From contig NZ_MWVI01000002.1 of the NCBI RefSeq assembly GCF_002087295.1, forward strand, positions 1 through 32,795: 32,795 bases of DNA, in the 5' to 3' direction. This DNA is from Vreelandella lionensis. GTDB lineage: Bacteria; Pseudomonadota; Gammaproteobacteria; Pseudomonadales; Halomonadaceae. Below are positions 26,216-32,795 of this stretch, piece by piece. Numbering within the stretch: position 1 is the first letter of the stretch; each line of letters starts with the position of its first letter. The notes beneath the pieces are model-generated. The model searched no databases. It was not told the DNA's origin and saw only the letters and a program-made list of their open reading frames with translations. Position numbers and translations under genes: made by a program.

Positions 26216-27379
26216 ATGACACAACGCTATCAGCGAGAGCACTTCTGGAATGCCATTATCTGGCCAGTTCTATGGCCATTATTACTGGTTCAGGCCGCGC
26301 TTGTCCTGCTATGTGTGTTGGTAGGAGCCGTTATCTGGCTAATGTCACCCAGTCAAGCGTCATGGGCAACCACGGTGTGGCTAATGCTTGCCCTTCTGTT
26401 GGGCAGCTGCATGAATGTAGGCGTTTTTTTAATGTTAATCAAAGCGCGGGGCAAGTATAAGGACACACTCTTCACGCAGGGGCTTAGCGAGCTTGAGCAG
26501 CGGATTGACGAGCTGCGCAGGAGGGTGGCCCTTAACTCTTTACCAGCGCTTGTTGAGCCGAAGGCCGATGAACAGCCCTGCCAGCGGCTTACCCTGGCGA
26601 ACGACCAGCTAGAAGGGGTTATTCGAACGCTTGATAAAGCGGGTCATGTGGTCACACAGGCTGGTCATGCTAGGAGTGACCAAGCGTTGTTGGATGACTT
26701 GCATCACCAGCAGAAGCAACTCAAACATTTAATGGCAGGCAGAGAGCGGGCAAGAGAGGAGTCTCGGCTTAAATCAAGCTACCTAACGTTGATGCAACGA
26801 GAAGCCGATAGCCTTTTTGAGCACCTTGGCAGCATGCTAACGGAGGATGCGTCTGAGACCAGCCGCCAGAACGTTACCCACGTGCGTGAACGCCTTGCTG
26901 ATATCCGCTCACTATTAGCTAATTTCGTGCAGCAGAGTGTGAATGAGACAAGCAGTGACGATTTATCAGGGGGCGGTGAGCACCGGCCTCGCGTATTGGT
27001 CGTTGACGATGGGCCGGTAAACTTAATGCTGGCGCGGCAAATGTTAGAGTCCCAGGGCCTTAAGGTGGAAGGTGTCAGTAGCGGTGAGCAAGCCCTAGAA
27101 CGCCAGCAGTCCACTTTTTATGATTTAGTCTTTATGGATATTTTTATGCCCACTCTCGAGGGGCTTGAGACGACTCGCCGTTGGGGTAAGTTTGGGCAAT
27201 CAAATCAAAAACAGCGCAGTTTGATGATTGCGTTGACCGCCAATGTCGATAACGCGGGCAGAGATACCTGCGAAGCCGCTGGAATGGATGACCTTCTAGC
27301 CAAACCCTATCAACCGGATACCTTGCATAGCATGATTAATAAATGGTTGCCTCACGCCCTGGAGAGGCCGAACCAATGA
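26216..27379 (+). CDS. Membrane-anchored receiver protein, degenerate GacS/BarA-like hybrid
   Basis: 387 residues. Two N-terminal membrane segments (about 13-43 and 52-75) are followed by a long charged coiled-coil region (about 85-245) and a complete receiver domain (about 259-380). The receiver has acidic-pocket Asp264-Asp265 (VLVVDDGP), phosphoacceptor Asp308 (FMDIFMP), ALTAN, and Lys363 (LAKPYQP). The segment around 178-240 keeps the spacing of a HisKA helix (SRLKSSYLTLMQREADSLF; kinases have KSxFLAxMSHEIRTPL), but the phosphoacceptor His position is Arg195 and there is no HATPase domain at all. It therefore looks like a hybrid kinase reduced to a membrane-tethered receiver. Its phosphodonor and output are unknown. 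The stop overlaps the next gene's ATG (ATGA), so the permease is translationally coupled. Confidence 0.85.
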   Translation: MTQRYQREHFWNAIIWPVLWPLLLVQAALVLLCVLVGAVIWLMSPSQASWATTVWLMLALLLGSCMNVGVFLMLIKARGKYKDTLFTQGLSELEQRIDELRRRVALNSLPALVEPKADEQPCQRLTLANDQLEGVIRTLDKAGHVVTQAGHARSDQALLDDLHHQQKQLKHLMAGRERAREESRLKSSYLTLMQREADSLFEHLGSMLTEDASETSRQNVTHVRERLADIRSLLANFVQQSVNETSSDDLSGGGEHRPRVLVVDDGPVNLMLARQMLESQGLKVEGVSSGEQALERQQSTFYDLVFMDIFMPTLEGLETTRRWGKFGQSNQKQRSLMIALTANVDNAGRDTCEAAGMDDLLAKPYQPDTLHSMINKWLPHALERPNQ

Positions 27380-28173
27380 CCTTTGCAGCCATTTTAGCCA
27401 GTTACTTGGCGCTAGGGGCAGTCGCTGGCACGATGGCCGGGCTATTTGGGGTTGGTGGCGGGATCATTATTGTTCCTGTGCTGGTGTTTGCCTTCGGGCT
27501 ACAGGGCATTTCCCCTGAGATCACTATGCACCTTGCTGTTGGCACCTCGCTTGCCACTATCGTCATTACCGGCGCTTCTTCAGCCCTTGGGCATTTTCGT
27601 AAAGGTAGCGTGCATCGTGCTTGGTTTATGGCCTTGCTGCCCGGCTTAATGCTAGGCGCGATTGCTGGGGTGTTTATTGCTGATAACTTGTCGGGCACCG
27701 TGCTGGGTACGCTTTTTGGCGTCTTCGTACTTCTATTAGCTACCAAAATGGTCATCGGGCTTACGCCGAAACCCGGCACTATTGCCCCTGGAAAAGTAGC
27801 AATGACCATTGCGGGTGGCCTCGTTGGAGCGATTTCTGCGCTGTTCGGTATAGGCGGTGGTGCCATGACAGTGCCTTGGCTCTCTCGCTGCGGTGCCACT
27901 ATGACACAAGCGGTGGGAACCTCTGCGGCCTGTGGCTTACCAATAGCAGTGGTAGGGGCGGTGGCCTTTATCGTGGTGGGGTGGGGGAACCCGCACTTGC
28001 CTCATTGGGCAACCGGATTTGTTATGTGGCCAGCATTTATCGGTATCGTAGCCACCAGCGTGCCGTTTGCCCGTATTGGCGTGCGTTTGGCCCATGTGCT
28101 GCCTGCCGATGTACTGCGTTTCTGTTTTGCTGCTCTGCTCGCTGTGGTGGGATTACGCTTCATACTGGCGTAA
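27376..28173 (+). CDS. TauE/SafE-family sulfite/anion exporter-like permease
   Basis: Integral membrane protein of 265 residues with about eight hydrophobic segments and the internal repeat typical of TauE/SafE: AGLFGVGGGIIIVPVLVF in the first half and SALFGIGGGAMTVPWLSRCG in the second. Family members export sulfite, sulfoacetate or other organosulfur anions; the substrate here is unknown. ATG at 27376 follows GGAGAGG at 27361-27367 and overlaps the receiver stop. The coupling suggests the receiver and permease work together, perhaps sensing or gating. lgt begins 50 bases downstream. Confidence 0.9.
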   Translation: MTFAAILASYLALGAVAGTMAGLFGVGGGIIIVPVLVFAFGLQGISPEITMHLAVGTSLATIVITGASSALGHFRKGSVHRAWFMALLPGLMLGAIAGVFIADNLSGTVLGTLFGVFVLLLATKMVIGLTPKPGTIAPGKVAMTIAGGLVGAISALFGIGGGAMTVPWLSRCGATMTQAVGTSAACGLPIAVVGAVAFIVVGWGNPHLPHWATGFVMWPAFIGIVATSVPFARIGVRLAHVLPADVLRFCFAALLAVVGLRFILA

Positions 28174-28223
28174 TGGCGCTCTGGCACACTGTAGCGTTTC
28201 TTTTATTTGATTAGAGAAAGTGA

Positions 28224-29012
28224 ATGATCAACTACCCAACGATAGACCCTGTCGCGATTTCCCTAGGCCCGTTGCAAGTACATTGGTATGGCCTAATGCA
28301 TGTAGTTGGTTTTGTCGCTGCCTGGTGGCTGGGCTGTAAGCGCGCACCGCGTATCGGCTTAACTAAAGATGATATCGGCGATTTGCTCTTCTACTGTGCC
28401 ATTGGCGTAGTCGCCGGTGGTCGCTTGGGCTACGCGCTGTTTTACGGATTAGAACAGTGGATGGCCGACCCGCTCTGGATCTTCCGCGTGTGGGATGGCG
28501 GCATGAGCTTCCATGGTGGCTTGATGGGCGTATTGCTGGCCGCCTGGCTATTTGCCCGCCGCAAGCAGTTGGCCTTCTTCACCCTCACCGACTTCATCGC
28601 CCCGCTCGTGCCGATTGGCCTGGGGGCTGGGCGCATCGGCAACTTCATCAACCACGAGCTGCCCGGCCGCGTGACCTCGCTTCCCTGGGGCATGCCCTTT
28701 CCCGGCATGGGCCCAGAGCCGCGTCACCCCTCGGCACTCTACGAAGCCGTATTGGAAGGCGCCGTGCTGTTCGTCATCCTCTGGTGGGTCTCGGCCAAAC
28801 CTCGTGCGCGCGGGTTCATCTCCGGCCTGTTTCTGCTGGGCTACGGCGTCTTCCGCTTCATGGTCGAATTCGTCCGCATGCCCGACGCCCACATCGGCTA
28901 CCTCGCCTTTGGCTGGTTCACCATGGGCATGCTCCTCACCCTACCCATGATTATTCTCGGACTCCTCCTGATGCTCTGGTCAAAAGGCAAGCCCATCGAC
29001 GCCAAGGTATGA
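28224..29012 (+). CDS. lgt: Prolipoprotein diacylglyceryl transferase
   Basis: Inner-membrane enzyme that attaches diacylglycerol from phosphatidylglycerol to the lipobox Cys of prolipoproteins, the first and essential step of lipoprotein maturation. 262 residues and about seven membrane segments. Diagnostic sequences: [12 protein letters not shown] near the N-terminus, [15 protein letters not shown], and the Lgt signature [20 protein letters not shown] (about residues 133-152) with the catalytic Arg, followed by [16 protein letters not shown] at 28224 has AGAGAAAG upstream. lgt before thyA is a widely conserved order; here the cloverleaf repeat and a likely promoter lie between them. The frame is intact. 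Confidence 0.96.
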   Translation: MINYPTIDPVAISLGPLQVHWYGLMHVVGFVAAWWLGCKRAPRIGLTKDDIGDLLFYCAIGVVAGGRLGYALFYGLEQWMADPLWIFRVWDGGMSFHGGLMGVLLAAWLFARRKQLAFFTLTDFIAPLVPIGLGAGRIGNFINHELPGRVTSLPWGMPFPGMGPEPRHPSALYEAVLEGAVLFVILWWVSAKPRARGFISGLFLLGYGVFRFMVEFVRMPDAHIGYLAFGWFTMGMLLTLPMIILGLLLMLWSKGKPIDAKV

Positions 29013-29050
29013 TCTGGATGTGGCGCTCAGAGTATCCACCTAAACCTGTC

Positions 29051-29132
29051 TGTGGGAGGCCAATTTTATTGGGCGACTGTCCGGGCAGGCACTTGTGCCT
29101 GCATCATCGCGAGCTAAAGCTCCCTTCCACCA
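29051..29132 (-). repeat. Cloverleaf-folding intergenic repeat, copy 2
   Basis: Inverted relative to copy 1. TGTGGGAGG (29051-29059) pairs with CCTTCCAC (29123-29130, one G-T). Between them are CCAAT-TTT-ATTGG (29060-29072); GCGA (29073-29076) with TCGC (29107-29110), enclosing CAGGCAC-TT-GTGCCTG (29086-29101); and GAGCT-AA-AGCTC (29111-29122). Stems match copy 1 almost exactly, while two of the three hairpin loops differ in sequence or length. It lies in the lgt-thyA gap. Confidence 0.88.
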
Positions 29133-29141
29133 CCCTTAACA

Positions 29142-29170
29142 TAGACGTTGCCTTTAGGGCGGCCTAGAAT
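29142..29170 (+). promoter_or_regulatory. Predicted sigma-70 promoter of thyA-folA
   Basis: TAGACG (29142-29147), a 17-base spacer and TAGAAT (29165-29170, 5 of 6 consensus). It lies immediately after the repeat, which suggests thyA-folA can be transcribed apart from lgt. Confidence 0.45.
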
Positions 29171-29204
29171 ACAGCCTCAAACTCGCTGTTAATCTGGAAA
29201 CCTT

Positions 29205-30050
29205 GTGACTGCTACAACGCCTTCGCTTACCACGTCGAACGAATTGCCTGCGCTTGAACAGCCTTACCTGGACCTGATGCGCACTGTGCTCGAACAGGGC
29301 GTTGATCGCGGTGACCGTACCGGTACGGGTACGCGCTCGGTGTTTGGCCACCAGATGCGCTTCGATCTTTCCCGTGGGTTTCCGCTGCTGAGCACCAAGA
29401 AGCTGCAGCTGCGCTCCATCATCCACGAGCTGCTGTGGTTTCTGAAGGGCGATACCAACATCGGTTACCTGAAAGAGCACGGCGTGCGTATCTGGGACGA
29501 GTGGGCTGATGAAGAGGGCAACCTGGGCCCCGTATATGGCTACCAGTGGCGTAGCTGGCCGCACCCCAAGGGCGGCAGCGTGGATCAAATTGCCAATGTG
29601 CTAGAGCAAATTCGCACCAACCCGCAGTCGCGGCGGTTAATTGTCTCGGCCTGGAACCCAGGCCAAGGGGATTAAATGAAGCTGCCGCCTTGTCACTGTC
29701 TGTTTCAGTTCTAAGTCGCCAACGGGCGACTCTCCTGCCAGCTTTACCAGCGCAGTGCCGATATTTTTCTCGGCGTGCCGTTCAATATCGCCAGTTACGC
29801 GTTGCTGCTGAGCGTGGTGGCCCAGGTCACGGGCTTACAGCCGGGGGAATTCGTTCACACGCTTGGAGATGCCCACCTGTATAGCAACCATCTAGAGCAG
29901 GCGCAGGAGCAGCTAACCCGCACACCCATGCCACCGCCTAGGCTCGTGCTCAATCCAGAGGTCACGAACCTATTCGACTTCACCTTCGATGATATTCAGA
30001 TCGAAAATTACGCGTCCCATCCGCATATCAAAGCAAAGGTAGCCGTATGA
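29205..30050 (+). pseudogene. thyA: Thymidylate synthase (two in-frame TAA codons)
   Basis: Methylates dUMP to dTMP with methylene-tetrahydrofolate. The alignment to ThyA runs the full length in one frame: [39 protein letters not shown], the catalytic LPPCHCLFQF (Cys163), [32 protein letters not shown] and [10 protein letters not shown]. Two TAA codons interrupt it: 29673-29675 (codon 157, usually an acidic or Lys residue) and 29712-29714 (codon 170, the conserved Tyr of FQFYV), flanking the catalytic Cys. No frameshift is present; 281 codons result. GTG at 29205 has GGAAA upstream. The stop overlaps folA (ATGA). As written the cell would need external thymidine or another synthase; miscalled bases are more likely. 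Confidence 0.94.
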
Positions 30051-30586
30051 GTCAGCAAGCCACCGCCTATGAACCGCTGGTGCCCGTTGCGATGATCGTC
30101 GCCATGGCCAAGAATCGCGTCATTGGCGTCGATGGCAAGCTACCCTGGTACTTGCCTGAAGATTTGAAATTCTTCAAACGTATGACCCAGGCCAAGCCGC
30201 TGGTCATGGGACGTAAAACCTTCGCCTCCATTGGCAAGCCGCTGCCCAATCGTCTCAATATCGTCGTGACTCGGGATGCCCAGTTTAGTGCAGAAGGCAC
30301 GCGCGTATGCCATGAGCTACCGGCTGCGTTAGCGCTTGCCGATCAGCAGGCGACAATCGAAGCGGCAGAAGAAATCATGGTCATGGGCGGCGGCGAGATT
30401 TACCGTCAAGCCTTACCGTTTGCCCAACGTCTCTACATCACGGAAGTCGATATAGAAGTGGAAGGCGATGCGTACTTCCCCGCGTTCTCGACGGAAGAGT
30501 GGCAAGAAGTTCAGCGAGTCGCCGGGCAGCCCGCAGAAGGGCAGTCAAATTATGACTTCGTCGTGTATGAGCGTGTCAACGACTGA
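30047..30586 (+). CDS. folA: Dihydrofolate reductase
   Basis: Reduces dihydrofolate, the by-product of ThyA, to tetrahydrofolate with NADPH; target of trimethoprim. 179 residues, with a short extra N-terminal stretch before [16 protein letters not shown]. The key sequence [16 protein letters not shown] carries the active-site Asp; [23 protein letters not shown], split here as [14 protein letters not shown] and NRLNIVVTR, holds the NADPH loop; [13 protein letters not shown] holds the nucleotide Gly-Gly; and RLYITEVD is also typical. ATG at 30047 overlaps the thyA stop, so two enzymes of one cycle are translationally coupled. The frame is intact, in contrast to thyA. Confidence 0.95.
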   Translation: MSQQATAYEPLVPVAMIVAMAKNRVIGVDGKLPWYLPEDLKFFKRMTQAKPLVMGRKTFASIGKPLPNRLNIVVTRDAQFSAEGTRVCHELPAALALADQQATIEAAEEIMVMGGGEIYRQALPFAQRLYITEVDIEVEGDAYFPAFSTEEWQEVQRVAGQPAEGQSNYDFVVYERVND

Positions 30587-30607
30587 CCAAGGGCAAAGGA
30601 GGGGGTT

Positions 30608-31355
30608 ATGGCCGCCAGCGTACTGCATCTACTAGAAACGTTAGAAACACGGCTCGAACAAAACAAGGCCGAACTCATTGCGCTGCGCGAAGAGAATCAG
30701 CAGTTGAAACAGCAGCTAGCCGCGCTATCGACTCGCGCCTCAGGGGAGCCTACGGCATCGCCCGCTGAACACGAGACCGATGTCGCGGCGGCAGAAGAAG
30801 TACCGAACGAAGCACCCGAGCACGTATCAGCGGCGGTCAGCGAGCCAGTAACGCCAGAAGCCGTCACGCAACCCTCGCCGCAAGCGTTATTGAAGCAGTG
30901 GTATCAGCGTTACCCACATGCCTTCTTCAAAAGGGCACACCAAACCCTTGAAAGTGGGGATTCACCAGGATTTGGCCGAGCGCGAGCCTTGGCCGAGTAA
31001 ATTGATCCGTCGGGCGCTAGCCAACTACGTCAATTTGCCACGTTATATCAAATCCATGCGTGAAGGAGCAGAGCGTGTCGATTTAGATGGCCAGCCTGCC
31101 GGCAAGGTGGACAAAGAAGCCGCGAAACATGCCAGTGAGCGGCGACAAGAAGCGCCCACGAAAAAACGAATGGAGCGTCCGGCTCCCCCCGCGAAAAGTC
31201 GCACGAATAAAGCGCAGCCAGCCGCGAGTAACTCATCGCCAAACGATGAGAAGCTCCCCTCGAGAACGCCCGTTCCAGAAAAAAGTGAGCAGAAAAAGCC
31301 GCTTAGCATGGAAGAGAAACTAAAAGGCTTGCAGCAAAAATTCGAAGGCCGCTGA
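30608..31355 (+). pseudogene. proQ: ProQ/FinO-domain RNA chaperone with N-terminal coiled coil (single frameshift)
   Basis: RNA-binding protein predicted to bind structured sRNAs and mRNA 3' ends. Unlike E. coli ProQ, the FinO domain is not N-terminal. A leucine-rich coiled coil comes first (about residues 5-42), then an acidic Glu/Ala/Pro linker (about 43-95), the FinO domain (about 96-180; YPHAFFKRA, KPLKVGIHQDLAE, VDLDGQPAGKVD), and a basic Lys/Pro-rich tail. One extra C at 30940-30941 shifts the frame. Removing it joins RAH to KPLKVGIHQDL and gives 248 residues ending at 31355. ATG at 30608 has an excellent AAGGAGGGGG ribosome site. It starts 21 bases after folA and is likely in the same transcript. 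The symbol is by domain; orthology to E. coli ProQ is not certain. Confidence 0.87.
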
Positions 31356-31399
31356 GACCCGAGTCCGTGTTGTGGGTTCCATAAAAAAACACAAATCGT

Positions 31400-31418
31400 A
31401 AAAAAACACTGTTTTTTT
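31400..31418. promoter_or_regulatory. A/T palindromic tract upstream of the porin promoter
   Basis: AAAAAAACA (31400-31408) and TGTTTTTTT (31410-31418) form a perfect palindrome with a one-base centre. Another A7 run lies at 31383-31389. It may be a curved, UP-element-like or terminator-like sequence downstream of proQ. Role inferred. Confidence 0.4.
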
Positions 31419-31450
31419 CTATTGCGTTCCCTGGAATCCCGGTATAGAGT

Positions 31451-31476
31451 TTGACCTGCGAGCATTGGACTATAAC
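31451..31476 (+). promoter_or_regulatory. Possible porin promoter with short spacing
   Basis: TTGACC (31451-31456) and TATAAC (31471-31476) are good hexamers but only 14 bases apart, so one may be fortuitous. TATAGA (31443-31448) is an alternative -10. Either would leave a leader of at least 130 bases before the ATG at 31620. Confidence 0.35.
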
Positions 31477-31619
31477 AAGGCTTTGTTGAGGACATGTCGC
31501 ATACCACCGGGAAAAACCGGCGGATGAGAAAAAGAGCATGGCCCGCAAGCCACTTGCTGGCTTCTACGAAGGCCAGTAATAACGATCGAAACAGTAAGCT
31601 AGTTAAAGGAACCTATATC

Positions 31620-32690
31620 ATGAAAAAGACACTTTTAGCGACTGCTGTCATTGGCGCCCTGGGTGCCTCTGCTGCCGCTCAAGCAGCGACTGTATATGAC
31701 CAAGACGGCACTCGTCTGGACGTATACGGCCGTATCGCCATGGGTATCGAAGGTGGCGGCCCCGAGTACGATAGCAACGATAATTACCAAGATAACGGTG
31801 CAGAGTTTGTAGACGTTTATTCTCGTCTTGGTCTGCGCATGAGCCAGGAAGTGACGTCTGACCTGACGGCTTTCGGTCGTCTAGAATGGCGCTTTGATGG
31901 TGATGAGAACACCACCGATGGTGGTTTCAACGAACTTCGCCAGAGCTACCTGGGTCTGCAAAGCAAGCAGTACGGTACTTTCCAAGCTGGTAACTTTGAC
32001 AGCTTCTACAGCCAGTTCGTATCTCTGCCGTTCGACGTTTACATCTTCGCTGATAGTGACCTAGAGTTCGCTGGTCATTCGAAGCAGTCTCGCGGCGACT
32101 CTATCGGTTACTATACACCCGACTTGAGCGGCTTCACCGCTTTCCTGCAGGCTAAGCATTATACTGCACGTGGTGCAGCTGATCCTTCTGCTGATTCTGA
32201 AGTGGCAGCTCAAGGTGGTGTTCGCTATGCACAAGGTCCAGTTACTATCGGTCTTGGTTTTGTTGATGACGTAGCGCGCATTGATGAGAATAACGCAGGC
32301 AATGGCGGTGGTAACGATGAAATGTTGTACGGCCTGATTGGTTCGTACGATGTAACTGATCAGTTCTCGCTGCGTTTGGGTTACGAAACCCGTGATGACA
32401 ACGAAGTGCGGGGCGGTGGCTTCGACACCGTTGGCCTTGGTGGTACTTACACCACTGGCCCGTGGGCATTTGCTGCTGACATCTACGAAGTAGATCCGGA
32501 TGGCGAAGAAAGCCGCACTTCTTGGGCACTGGGTACTTACTACAAAGTTTCCAGCAACTTCGACGTATTCGTAGAGCTGCAGCAGCCGGATCAGCAGTCC
32601 ATCAACGTTACTCTTGATGGCTCTGACTCTGAAATCAATACTGATGGCGACGACATGTACTGGCTGACAGGCGCTCGTTACCACTTCTAA
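31620..32690 (+). CDS. General outer-membrane porin (Gram-negative porin family)
   Basis: Trimeric beta-barrel porin for passive diffusion of small solutes. Signal peptide MKKTLLATAVIGALGASAAA, cleaved near the AQA that follows (residue 22). The mature protein starts with the typical porin strand TRLDVYGRIAMGIEGGG and alternates strands throughout (GRLEWRFDGDENTT; RQSYLGLQSKQYGTFQAGNFDSF, here noted only as YGTFQAGNFDSF). It ends YWLTGARYHF, with the C-terminal Phe required for outer-membrane insertion. It is acidic, as expected for a halophile. 356 residues. ATG at 31620 follows AAAGGA and begins the signal peptide; an in-frame ATG at 31494 would bury it and is rejected. Monocistronic, with a strong terminator. 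Confidence 0.94.
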   Translation: MKKTLLATAVIGALGASAAAQAATVYDQDGTRLDVYGRIAMGIEGGGPEYDSNDNYQDNGAEFVDVYSRLGLRMSQEVTSDLTAFGRLEWRFDGDENTTDGGFNELRQSYLGLQSKQYGTFQAGNFDSFYSQFVSLPFDVYIFADSDLEFAGHSKQSRGDSIGYYTPDLSGFTAFLQAKHYTARGAADPSADSEVAAQGGVRYAQGPVTIGLGFVDDVARIDENNAGNGGGNDEMLYGLIGSYDVTDQFSLRLGYETRDDNEVRGGGFDTVGLGGTYTTGPWAFAADIYEVDPDGEESRTSWALGTYYKVSSNFDVFVELQQPDQQSINVTLDGSDSEINTDGDDMYWLTGARYHF

Positions 32691-32738
32691 GCTTGGTTTA
32701 AACCACGCTTACGGGTGTAACCCCTGTAGACAAAATAG

Positions 32739-32768
32739 AACCGGCCCCTTTTAGGGGCCGGTTTTTTT
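32739..32768 (+). terminator. Strong intrinsic terminator of the porin gene
   Basis: AACCGGCCCCT (32739-32749) pairs perfectly with AGGGGCCGGTT (32753-32763) around TTT, followed by further T to 32768. Confidence 0.95.
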
Positions 32769-32795
32769 ATCAGTCAGCGCGGAAAACCGCTTACT

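Noticed and set aside
28457..29167. Second-frame open reading frame overlapping lgt
   Set aside because: Arg/His/Pro-rich product typical of an out-of-frame reading; lgt is complete and conserved in the other frame.
2134..29714. Recoding of TAA as a sense codon, suggested by four in-frame TAA codons
   Set aside because: Many genes here (ilvD, rppH, ptsP, mdh, porin, and the proposed true MCP end) terminate at TAA exactly at the family length, so TAA is a normal stop; error or mutation explains the four.
31494..31619. N-terminal extension of the porin from ATG 31494
   Set aside because: It would bury a perfect signal peptide 42 residues inside, and its ribosome site is too close to that ATG; ATG 31620 has AAAGGA at good spacing.
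1..32795. Defence island, biosynthetic cluster, prophage or other novel multi-gene system
   Set aside because: All 27 genes belong to recognised families in mostly conserved housekeeping order, and no integrase, transposase, restriction or CRISPR component was seen.

Overview
The window looks like core chromosome of a Gram-negative gammaproteobacterium, most probably a Halomonas or other Halomonadaceae species. This rests on recalled protein similarity and gene order; no search was run. I see 27 genes, no tRNA or rRNA, no CRISPR array, no transposase or phage gene, and no obvious novel multi-gene system. Several gene blocks match enterobacterial and pseudomonad order: nudE / yrfG-hslR-hslO / pckA, a HAD hydrolase divergent from rppH-ptsP, and lgt-thyA-folA.

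Layout. 48-2241: an Aer-like PAS chemoreceptor. 2386-5363: ilvD (branched-chain amino acids) and a YdgJ-like oxidoreductase. 5425-8159: nudE (minus) divergent from yrfG-hslR-hslO (nucleotide housekeeping and heat/redox ribosome and protein rescue). 8470-13103: pckA (gluconeogenesis, with a HexR-like operator upstream), a Tat-exported MsrB, and tex. 13247-16040: gshA-dsbB (thiol chemistry, overlapping) and rsd (sigma-70 sequestration). 16185-20338, minus: an RND efflux permease and its membrane fusion protein. 20565-21539: mdh. 21629-22284, minus: a HAD-IB phosphatase. 22448-25291: rppH-ptsP (mRNA decay and nitrogen PTS). 25299-28173: an NRDE/TANGO2 protein (minus), a membrane-anchored receiver protein and a TauE/SafE permease. 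28224-31355: lgt, thyA-folA and a ProQ/FinO RNA chaperone. 31620-32690: a general porin.

The most striking property is how often reading frames are broken. I find eleven single-base indels, most of them in short homopolymers, and four premature in-frame TAA codons in otherwise well-conserved genes (MCP, ilvD, yrfG, pckA, RND permease x4, its MFP, HAD, rppH, thyA x2, proQ). Several conserved catalytic or metal-binding residues are also substituted (hslO, nudE, the HAD protein). Hitting so many unrelated housekeeping genes at once points to uncorrected sequence errors rather than real gene decay, so genes marked 'pseudogene' are broken as written but probably intact in the organism.

The best non-coding candidates are an 80-base cloverleaf-folding intergenic repeat present twice in opposite orientations (16085-16164 and 29051-29132), a gshA leader with mutually exclusive hairpins and a short Cys-containing ORF, and a HexR-like operator about 65 bases upstream of a predicted pckA start site. 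The best protein candidate is a membrane-tethered receiver that looks like a GacS/BarA hybrid kinase which lost its ATPase domain and has Arg at the phosphoacceptor His position.
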